Source: an uncultured Clostridia bacterium | GTDB taxonomy: Bacteria; Bacillota; Clostridia; Oscillospirales; Oscillospiraceae | Direction: 5' to 3' | DNA length: 11,218 nt | NCBI GenBank assembly: GCA_945613045.1 | Contig: CALZAG010000033.1 | Span: 1 to 11,218 of the forward strand | In this document: in pieces, positions 6,096 through 11,218 of the stretch | How positions within the stretch are numbered: the stretch's first letter is position 1 | Layout of the letters: each line of letters starts with the position of its first letter | Translations under genes and position numbers: made by a program | The notes under the pieces: generated by a model | The model's database searches: none | What the model was told of the DNA's origin: nothing | Seen by the model: the letters and a program-made list of their open reading frames with translations, nothing else

Positions 6096-7202
6096 TTATT
6101 TTTCGGCCTTCATTGCGAGGAAGGCGTTTATGAAGCCGTCGATATCGCCGTCCATGACGTTCTGGATATTGCCGTTTTCATAACCGGTGCGGTGATCCTT
6201 CGCAAGGGTGTAGGGCATGAAAACGTAGGAGCGGATCTGGCTGCCCCACTCGATCTTCTGCTGAACGCCCTTGATGTCGCTTATCTTCTCAAGATGCTCA
6301 CGCTCCTTGATCTCGGCAAGGCGGGCGCGCAGCATATTCTTGCAGTTTTCGAGGTTCTGGAAGTGGCTGCGCTCGACCTGGGAGGCGACCACTATACCGG
6401 TTGGGATATGGGTCAGACGCACCGCGGAGGAGGTCTTGTTGACCTTCTGGCCGCCAGCGCCGGACGAGCGGTAAACGTCCATCTTGATGTCCTCGTCGCG
6501 CAGCTCGATCTCGCTGTCGTCGCTTATCTCGGGCATGACCTCAATGGCGGCAAAGGAGGTGTGGCGGCGGCCGGAGGAGTCAAACGGCGAGATGCGCACA
6601 AGGCGGTGTATGCCGTTTTCGCTCTTTAGGAAGCCGTAGGCGTTCTCGCCCTCTATCATGATGGTCGCGCTCTTGATGCCGGCCTCGTCGCCGTCGAGAT
6701 AGTCCATGAGCTTGACGGTGTAGCCGTGGCGCTCGGCCCACATATTGTACATACGGTAGAGCATCTGCGTCCAGTCCTGCGCCTCGGTGCCGCCGGCTCC
6801 CGCGTGGAAGGTCAGTATGGCGTTGTTCGCGTCGTATTCGCCCGTGAGCAGCGTGCCGAGGCGGGTCTCCTCGAGCTTCTTTTCAAAAGCGGCAAAATCG
6901 CTCTGGAGCTCCGTCAGCATGGAGTCGTCGTTTTCCTCTATCGCCATCTCGCACAGGGTCATAAGGTCGTCCCACTGGGAGCAGAGCTTCTGATAGTTCT
7001 CGGTCTTGCCCTTGAGCTGCTTTAAGCGCTTCTGCACGCGCTGGGAGTTTTCAACATCGTTCCAGAAGCCGTCGCGCGCGCTCTGCCCCTCCAGCTCCTC
7101 GATCTCCTTTTCGGCGGCCTCGAGGTGCAGTGCATCGCGCAGAGAGTCAAGCGTGGGCTTGAGAGAGTTCAGCTTTACCTTGTATTCTTCAAATTCGATC
7201 AA
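6096..7202 (-). CDS. prfB: Peptide chain release factor 2, no programmed frameshift
   Basis: RF2 recognises UGA and UAA stop codons in the ribosomal A site and triggers peptide release. The 368 residues match the family length (365-370). The N-terminal helical domain covers about 1-110. The RF2-specific stop-recognition tripeptide SPF is at 205-207 (RISPFDSSGRRHTSF). The catalytic GGQ is at 250-252 in SSGAGGQKVNK; its glutamine is normally methylated. Most bacterial prfB genes carry an in-frame UGA near codon 26 read by +1 frameshift. Here codons 25-26 are CTG CAC (Leu-His) and the frame is open, so that autoregulation is absent. The start is TTG at 7202, supported by AAGGA at a normal distance. 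Its own promoter lies at 7236-7264. The gene is convergent with trkH and divergent from the transketolase operon. Confidence 0.96.
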   Translation of the reverse strand: MIEFEEYKVKLNSLKPTLDSLRDALHLEAAEKEIEELEGQSARDGFWNDVENSQRVQKRLKQLKGKTENYQKLCSQWDDLMTLCEMAIEENDDSMLTELQSDFAAFEKKLEETRLGTLLTGEYDANNAILTFHAGAGGTEAQDWTQMLYRMYNMWAERHGYTVKLMDYLDGDEAGIKSATIMIEGENAYGFLKSENGIHRLVRISPFDSSGRRHTSFAAIEVMPEISDDSEIELRDEDIKMDVYRSSGAGGQKVNKTSSAVRLTHIPTGIVVASQVERSHFQNLENCKNMLRARLAEIKEREHLEKISDIKGVQQKIEWGSQIRSYVFMPYTLAKDHRTGYENGNIQNVMDGDIDGFINAFLAMKAEK

Positions 7203-7210
7203 TATATATC

Positions 7211-7217
7211 AGTCCTT
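7211..7217 (-). promoter_or_regulatory. Ribosome binding site that fixes the prfB TTG start
   Basis: On the minus strand this reads AAGGACT, 8 nt upstream of TTG at 7202-7200. No in-frame ATG occurs nearby upstream or in the first codons. The encoded N-terminus lines up with the usual RF2 start, so TTG is the best choice. Confidence 0.7.
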
Positions 7218-7235
7218 AACAAAAATAGCTGTAAT

Positions 7236-7264
7236 ATTATACATTAAATAAACCGCCTTGTAAA
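7236..7264 (-). promoter_or_regulatory. Sigma-A-type promoter of prfB
   Basis: On the minus strand, TTTACA (7264-7259, 5 of 6 to TTGACA) is followed after exactly 17 bp by a perfect TATAAT (7241-7236). Transcription would start near 7229, leaving a leader of roughly 27 nt that contains the AAGGA site. Confidence 0.8.
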
Positions 7265-7301
7265 CCGCAAAAATCCGCGGAAGCAAAAATGCCCGAAGCA
7301 T

Positions 7302-7330
7302 TTGACTTTGCATACGCTTTGTTCTATATT
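7302..7330 (+). promoter_or_regulatory. Sigma-A-type promoter of the transketolase operon
   Basis: TTGACT (7302-7307) and TATATT (7325-7330) are separated by exactly 17 bp, each one mismatch from consensus. A start near 7337 gives a leader of about 50 nt with a small GCGG-TTTT-CCGC hairpin (7347-7358) and a strong GGAGG site (7375-7379) before the ATG at 7389. I see no operator or riboswitch. Confidence 0.8.
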
Positions 7331-7388
7331 ATAGAGTGATGAAAAAGCGGTTTTCCGCAACAGAAAGTTTTTACGGAGGAACAAGACA

Positions 7389-8222
7389 ATGGCTTTGACT
7401 GCCGAGCGCATTGCAGAGCTGAACGAGCTTTGCAGACGCTTCAGAATCGATGTTTTGACTGCTATCCACGCGCCGAAATCGGGACACCCCGGGGGCTCGC
7501 TCTCGGTGTGCGAGATACTCACCTATCTGTACCAGGAGCACATGAATCTCGACGCGAATAAGGCCGACGACCCCGACCGCGACCGTCTGGTGCTTTCCAA
7601 GGGCCACGCCGCACCGATGCTCTACCGCAATCTGGCGGAGAAGGGCTTCTTCCCCGTGGAGGAGATGTCCACCCTGCGCCGCATGGGCGGCCTTGCGGGC
7701 CACCCCAATATGCACACCCCCGGCGTTGAGATGCCCGGAGGCCCCCTCGGTCAGGGCTTCCCCGCCGCACAGGGCATGGCGATGGCGCTCAAGCTCAACA
7801 AGTCCCCTGCGAAGGTATATGCCATTCTCGGCGACGGCGAGCTGGACGAGGGCGTTATCTGGGAGACCGCCATGAGCGCCGCGAAGTTTAAGCTCGATAA
7901 CCTCATCGCCATCGTCGATTACAATAAGGTGCAGCTTGACGGCACCACCGACGAGGTCATGCCTCTTGGCGATCTCGCGGGCAAGTGGGAGGCCTTCGGC
8001 TGGACGGTGCTCGAGTGCGACGGCCACGATATCGAGGCTCTCGACTTCTGCGTCAGCGTCGCCGATGCCGCCGTCGGCGCACCCACCGTCATCATAGCCA
8101 ACACGATAAAGGGCAAGGGCGTGTCCTTCATGGAGGGCAAGAACGCCTGGCACGGCAAGGCCATCGACGACGAAAGCTTTGCCAAGGCAATGGAAGAACT
8201 GGGAGGTGAGGTCAATGCCTAA
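7389..8222 (+). CDS. tkt: Transketolase, N-terminal (thiamine diphosphate-binding) subunit
   Basis: This 277-residue protein corresponds to the first half of transketolase, which moves two-carbon units between ketose and aldose phosphates in the non-oxidative pentose phosphate pathway. It holds the diphosphate-binding half of the cofactor site. SGHPGGSLS (31-39) and KGHAAPMLY (71-79) carry the conserved active-site histidines. PLGQGFPAA (119-127) is the loop after the substrate region. GDGELDEG (148-155) through N179 is the thiamine diphosphate/Mg motif, with Asp149 and Asn179 as metal ligands. A single-chain transketolase has about 620-670 residues; here the second half is the next gene, a split common in Clostridia and Archaea. 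The ATG has a strong GGAGG site, and the stop overlaps the next start by 8 nt. Other thiamine-dependent pairs are less likely given these motifs. Confidence 0.93.
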   Translation: MALTAERIAELNELCRRFRIDVLTAIHAPKSGHPGGSLSVCEILTYLYQEHMNLDANKADDPDRDRLVLSKGHAAPMLYRNLAEKGFFPVEEMSTLRRMGGLAGHPNMHTPGVEMPGGPLGQGFPAAQGMAMALKLNKSPAKVYAILGDGELDEGVIWETAMSAAKFKLDNLIAIVDYNKVQLDGTTDEVMPLGDLAGKWEAFGWTVLECDGHDIEALDFCVSVADAAVGAPTVIIANTIKGKGVSFMEGKNAWHGKAIDDESFAKAMEELGGEVNA

Positions 8223-9153
8223 AGCGATTAGAGAAGTTTACGGTACCGTTCTGGCGGAGCTTGGCGATATCAACGAGGATATCGTGGTGCTGGACGCGGA
8301 CCTCTCCGGCTCCACAAAGAGCGCCATATTCGGCAAGGCGCATCCCGAGCGCTTTTTCAACATGGGCATAGCCGAGCAGAACATGGTCGCGACCGCCGCG
8401 GGTATGTCCACCGTCGGCAAGATCCCCTTTGTGAACACCTTCACGGTGTTTCTCACCTCGCTGGGTCTGCTCTCGGCGAGAGATCAGATATGCTACGCGA
8501 ATCTGAACGTCAAGTTCGGCGGCGCCTACTGCGGAATGAGCGACGCGCTCGACGGCGCGAGCCATCACGCCACCGAGGACATCGCCATCATGCGCGCCCT
8601 GCCGAACATGAAGGTCATCGTCCCCTCGGACGCTGCCTCCACCCGCTGGGCGACAAAATACGCCGTGGACAACTACGGCCCCATGTACCTGCGGCTTAGC
8701 CGCGACGTGTACCCCGATCTGTACACGGAAGAGACGAGGTTCGAGCTGGGCAAGGGCGCGGTCGTGCGCGAGGGCAGCGACGTTACCGTTATCGCCTGCG
8801 GCCTGCTTGTGCACAAGGCCATGGAGGCCGCGGAAGCGCTCGCCGGAAAAGGCGTGTCCGTCCGCGTTGTGGATATGTATTCAATAAAGCCCATCGACCG
8901 CGAGCTCATCATAAAGTGCGCCCGGGAGACCGGCGCTATCGTCTGCGCGGAGGAGCACAACATCTTCGGCGGACTGGGCTCGGCCGTTTCCGAGGTGCTT
9001 GCGTATGAAGGCTGCGGCGTCCCCACGGAATTTGTCGGCATCCAGGACACCTTTACGGAGTCCGCTCCCTATAACGAGCTGCTGGCGAAATACGGCGTCG
9101 ATGCAGACGGCGTTATCGCCGGTGTCGAAAAGGTTCTCAAGAGGAAAAAATAA
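8215..9153 (+). CDS. tkt: Transketolase, C-terminal subunit
   Basis: This is the 312-residue second half of transketolase, with the pyrimidine-binding domain (about 5-165) and the C-terminal domain (about 180-305). The catalytic glutamate that activates the cofactor is E54 in MGIAEQNMVATAAGM (50-64). GPMYLRLSRD (155-164) closes the pyrimidine domain, and IVCAEEHNIFGGLGS (242-256) is the conserved C-terminal motif. It must pair with the N subunit, since each cofactor site needs both. I chose ATG 8215 rather than the in-frame ATG at 8179 because GGGAGGTGAG (8201-8210) lies at the right distance and the protein then starts as usual (MPKAIREVYG). It overlaps the N subunit by 8 nt (ATGCCTAA), which should help equal synthesis of the two chains. 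Together they give about 590 residues, slightly shorter than fused enzymes. Confidence 0.93.
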   Translation: MPKAIREVYGTVLAELGDINEDIVVLDADLSGSTKSAIFGKAHPERFFNMGIAEQNMVATAAGMSTVGKIPFVNTFTVFLTSLGLLSARDQICYANLNVKFGGAYCGMSDALDGASHHATEDIAIMRALPNMKVIVPSDAASTRWATKYAVDNYGPMYLRLSRDVYPDLYTEETRFELGKGAVVREGSDVTVIACGLLVHKAMEAAEALAGKGVSVRVVDMYSIKPIDRELIIKCARETGAIVCAEEHNIFGGLGSAVSEVLAYEGCGVPTEFVGIQDTFTESAPYNELLAKYGVDADGVIAGVEKVLKRKK

Positions 9154-9160
9154 GCGGCGC

Positions 9161-9176
9161 TTTTACGCGCGTAAAA
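9161..9176. repeat. Perfect 16-bp palindrome in the transketolase-kinase gap
   Basis: TTTTACGCGCGTAAAA is perfectly self-complementary and fills most of the 36-bp gap between the transketolase C subunit and the kinase. In RNA it could form a 6-bp stem with a GCGC loop, ending one base before the GAGGG ribosome binding site (9178-9182). It could be an operator, an mRNA processing or stability element, or chance. Confidence 0.4.
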
Positions 9177-9189
9177 AGAGGGCAGCGAT

Positions 9190-10266
9190 ATGAAAAAAAT
9201 GTTTTCGCCGGGCAGGACCGAGCTTGCCGGCAACCACACCGACCATCAGAAGGGCAGGGTGCTTGCCTCGGCGGTGGATAAGGGCATCCACGCGGAGATA
9301 GAGCCCAATTTCGACAACATAGTGCGCATAAGATCCGATGGCTTTGACGACATGGAAATAAACCTCCTTGATCTGGACGTGCATCCGGAGGAGTTCGGCA
9401 CCCCGTCGGCTCTCGTGAGGGGCGCGGCCGCGGCGATGTTCGATCTTGGTGCGTGCTGCGGCGGCTTCGACGCCGTGATGTACAGCGAGCTCAGCTCCGG
9501 CTCGGGTCTCAGCTCCTCGGCGGCCTTCGCCGTGCTCATGGTGCGCGCGTTCAATGAGCTGTACAACGACTCGCAGCTCGAGGCAACGGCTGTCGCAAAA
9601 GCCGCGCAGCAGGCGGAAAACCTGCATTTCGGCAAGCCCTGCGGACTTATGGATCAGCTCGCCTGCGCACTGGGCAGAGCCGTGTACATAGACTTTCTCA
9701 CCGGCGAGATACAGCCCGTGAACGCGGACTTCTCCCGCATGGGGCTGACCCTCTGCCTCACGGATACCGGCGGCAGCCACGCGGGGCTTGACACAAGCTA
9801 CGCGAGAATCCCCGCGGATATGCGTCTTATCGCCAGCTTCTTCAGCAAGGAGCTTCTCGGTGAGGTAGACCCGAAGAAGTTCTTTGCAAAAAAGTGGGAT
9901 ACCGCCGACCGGCCTGTCCGCCGCGCGAAGCACTTTTTCGAAGAAAATGAGCGCGTTCCGAAAATGCGCGACGCTCTCATCGCGGGCAACGCGCAGGAAT
10001 ATATGCGCCTTATGAACGAATCCGGGCGCTCCTCCGAGCGGTATCTGAACAACATCGTCACGAGCGCTACCGACGACAGGAAGCTTGAAAGCGGCCTCAT
10101 GCTCAGCGAAAAGCTGCTCGACGGCATCGGAGCGTGGCGTGTGCACGGCGGCGGCTTTGCCGGCTGTGTCCAGGCGCTGATGCCGGCGGAGTTTTTCCCG
10201 CACTACAAGGCCGAGATGGAAAAAACCTTCGGCGCGGACTCCTGCCGTGAGCTGAAACTGGGGTGA
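9190..10266 (+). CDS. galK: Galactokinase-family GHMP sugar kinase
   Basis: This 358-residue protein has the three GHMP-kinase motifs. Motif 1, the galactokinase signature, is SPGRTELAGNHTDHQKG (6-22). Motif 2, the ATP phosphate loop, is SSGSGLSSSAA (102-112). Motif 3 is VHGGGFAGCVQAL (318-330). By alignment to human GALK1, R9 equals R37, H16 equals H44, D18 equals D46, catalytic base D155 (CGLMDQ) equals D186, and Y204 matches Y236. Asn15 replaces the Glu43 that contacts galactose, so galactose phosphorylation is likely but not assured. The N-terminus is about 20 residues shorter than usual (about 390 total). An in-frame TAA at 9172-9174 rules out a longer start, and GAGGG lies 7 nt before this ATG. 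No galT, galE or transporter is nearby. It sits between transketolase and mscS in one apparent operon. Confidence 0.78.
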   Translation: MKKMFSPGRTELAGNHTDHQKGRVLASAVDKGIHAEIEPNFDNIVRIRSDGFDDMEINLLDLDVHPEEFGTPSALVRGAAAAMFDLGACCGGFDAVMYSELSSGSGLSSSAAFAVLMVRAFNELYNDSQLEATAVAKAAQQAENLHFGKPCGLMDQLACALGRAVYIDFLTGEIQPVNADFSRMGLTLCLTDTGGSHAGLDTSYARIPADMRLIASFFSKELLGEVDPKKFFAKKWDTADRPVRRAKHFFEENERVPKMRDALIAGNAQEYMRLMNESGRSSERYLNNIVTSATDDRKLESGLMLSEKLLDGIGAWRVHGGGFAGCVQALMPAEFFPHYKAEMEKTFGADSCRELKLG

Positions 10267-10270
10267 TATC

Positions 10271-11095
10271 ATGGATTTTTTCAATTCTTTAGCCGATATC
10301 AAGCTGGGCGATATCTCTCTCAGCTCTATCCTTTCCGCAGTCCTGATATATGTCGTCTGCTATGTTGTGATAAGGCTGCTGTGCAGGGCCTTTGAAAAGC
10401 TGCTTGACCGGTCAAAGCACATCGACGCCAGCCTGAAGACCTTCTTCTCCGGTGCAATAAAGGCCGTGCTTTGGGTCATTGCGATAATAATAATAGCCGG
10501 CAGCCTCGGCATACCGGTGACGAGCCTTGTGGCGGTGCTGTCGGTCGCGGGCGTCGCGCTTTCGCTTGCGCTGCAGGGCCTGCTGTCAAACCTTTTTTCA
10601 GGCATCACCATCCTCGCTACGCGCCCGTTCAACGTGGGAGACTATGTGCAGGTCGGCGGAGAGGGCGGCACCGTCAAGAGCATCGGCCTGTTTTATACGG
10701 TGCTCGACACGCCGGATAACCGCGTTATTTACGCGCCCAACGGCGATATAACATCAAGCAAGATAGTAAATTACAGCGCCGAGTCCCTGCGCCGTGTCAT
10801 CATCCCCGTCACTGCGTCCTACGACAGCGCGACGGAGGATGTGCGCAGGGCAGTCCTTGCTGCCGCCGCGAAGGATGAGCGCATTTTGACCGAGCCCGCG
10901 CCCATGGCGGCGATAAGCGGTTTCGGCAGCAGCTCGGTGGAATACACGGTGCGCGTCTGGTGTAAAAGCGACGACTACTGGGACGTGCTGTTCGCACTCA
11001 ACGAAAATATCCGCGAGAGCTTTGCCGAATACGGCGTTGAGATGAGCTACGATCATCTCAATGTTCACATAGAAAAGGACACATCGGCGCAATAA
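10271..11095 (+). CDS. mscS: MscS-family small-conductance mechanosensitive channel
   Basis: This 274-residue inner-membrane channel would open under membrane tension to release solutes during hypo-osmotic shock. There are three membrane helices (about 19-39, 62-82, 84-113). The third is the glycine/alanine-rich pore helix, including VAGVALSLALQGLLSNLFSG (92-111). It leads into the family hallmark RPFNVGDYVQV (118-128) and the beta domain (TVLDTPDNRVIYAPNG). The C-terminal alpha/beta vestibule domain runs to about 268. The length is close to E. coli MscS (286). The ATG lies 4 nt after the kinase stop, with a GGGGTG site inside the end of that gene, so the two are co-transcribed and possibly coupled. 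The gene ends with tandem stops TAATAA, then a strong terminator. It has no obvious metabolic tie to the genes upstream but fits the osmotic theme of the trk/kdp module. Confidence 0.95.
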   Translation: MDFFNSLADIKLGDISLSSILSAVLIYVVCYVVIRLLCRAFEKLLDRSKHIDASLKTFFSGAIKAVLWVIAIIIIAGSLGIPVTSLVAVLSVAGVALSLALQGLLSNLFSGITILATRPFNVGDYVQVGGEGGTVKSIGLFYTVLDTPDNRVIYAPNGDITSSKIVNYSAESLRRVIIPVTASYDSATEDVRRAVLAAAAKDERILTEPAPMAAISGFGSSSVEYTVRVWCKSDDYWDVLFALNENIRESFAEYGVEMSYDHLNVHIEKDTSAQ

Positions 11096-11111
11096 TAAGG
11101 CTGCGCAGATC

Positions 11112-11149
11112 AAAGCGCCCCCTCAGTGCAATGACTGAGGGGGCGCTTT
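11112..11149 (+). terminator. Strong intrinsic terminator after mscS
   Basis: Arms 11112-11127 and 11134-11149 form a perfect 16-bp GC-rich stem (AAAGCGCCCCCTCAGT) with a 6-nt loop and a TTTTCTT tail. It ends the transketolase-kinase-mscS operon. The AAA on the 5' arm gives UUU on the other strand, so it may also serve a convergent gene. Confidence 0.9.
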
Positions 11150-11177
11150 TCTTATAACATTCAGAAGCGGAAAAGGC

Positions 11178-11218
11178 TCATTTATCGGTCGCAAGGCTCA
11201 TAAGCGCCTGCTTTATCC
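11178..11218 (-). CDS. Possible C-terminal end of a convergent gene (partial)
   Basis: On the minus strand one frame reads IKQALMSLATDK and stops at TGA (11180-11178), 28 bp from the mscS terminator. Codon choice (AAG, CAG, GCG, AGC, GCG, ACC) resembles that of the neighbouring genes, and a gene ending here would use the terminator bidirectionally. Twelve residues are too few to name a family or to be sure that it is coding. Confidence 0.35.
   Translation of the reverse strand, partial: IKQALMSLATDK

Noticed and set aside
7203..7388. Possible riboswitch or small RNA in the prfB-transketolase gap
   Set aside because: The gap is explained by two back-to-back promoters and short leaders; only a 4-bp-stem hairpin is visible.
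8179..8214. Earlier in-frame ATG for the transketolase C subunit
   Set aside because: It would add 12 residues encoded inside the N-subunit gene; ATG 8215 has a near-perfect ribosome binding site and gives the usual N-terminus.
9163..10302. Minus-strand open frame (379 codons) opposite the sugar kinase
   Set aside because: Low-complexity Arg/His/Val composition and no motifs, while the plus-strand frame carries all three GHMP signatures.

Overview
This is a GC-rich bacterial chromosomal segment with complete, tightly packed housekeeping and homeostasis genes. Strong GGAGG-type ribosome binding sites, sigma-A-type promoters, a split two-subunit transketolase, a KdpD that starts at its universal-stress domain, a GC-rich palindromic intergenic repeat and CCCCTCrGT-type terminator hairpins all suggest a GC-rich member of Clostridia (Oscillospiraceae/Ruminococcaceae-like). 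That placement is inference; no rRNA is present. I see no tRNA, rRNA, CRISPR array, transposase, phage gene or replication origin.

Region 1 (1-325) has no gene. It holds a 111-bp MITE/REP-like element (114-224) with imperfect inverted ends, a fragment matching part of it at the window edge (1-16), and a second imperfect inverted repeat (257-326) that runs into the kdpE stop codon and may act as a terminator.

Region 2 (326-5976) is a potassium module. kdpD and kdpE (minus strand, 8-nt overlap) are transcribed divergently from trkA-trkH (plus strand, 4-nt overlap). The 197-bp intergenic region carries four YTAAT repeats arranged as two 11-bp-period pairs, the usual layout of an OmpR/PhoB-family operator. 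They lie 11 bp upstream of an extended -10 element in front of trkA. The simplest model is that this KdpDE pair controls the Trk potassium-uptake system rather than the classical kdpFABC pump, which is not in the window. The KdpD lacks the N-terminal KdpD sensor domain but keeps a USP domain with a degenerate version of the cyclic-di-AMP motif reported for Staphylococcus aureus KdpD.

Region 3 (5977-7388) holds convergent terminator hairpins, then prfB (release factor 2, minus strand). prfB has a TTG start and no programmed frameshift. A well-formed promoter for prfB and another for the downstream plus-strand operon lie back to back in 7236-7330.

Region 4 (7389-11149) looks like one plus-strand operon: transketolase N subunit, transketolase C subunit (8-nt overlap), a galactokinase-family GHMP sugar kinase (36-nt gap) and an MscS-family mechanosensitive channel (4-nt gap). 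It ends in a perfect 16-bp terminator hairpin. The kinase has Asn where galactokinases have the galactose-contacting Glu, so its substrate is open. The last 41 bases may be the C-terminal end of a convergent minus-strand gene.

The two ends of the window share a theme: K+ uptake (Trk, KdpDE) and release of osmolytes under hypo-osmotic stress (MscS). The middle is translation termination and the pentose phosphate pathway. I found no clearly new multi-gene system. The best leads are the KdpDE-Trk rewiring with its repeat array, the altered sugar kinase, and the palindromic repeats at the left edge.
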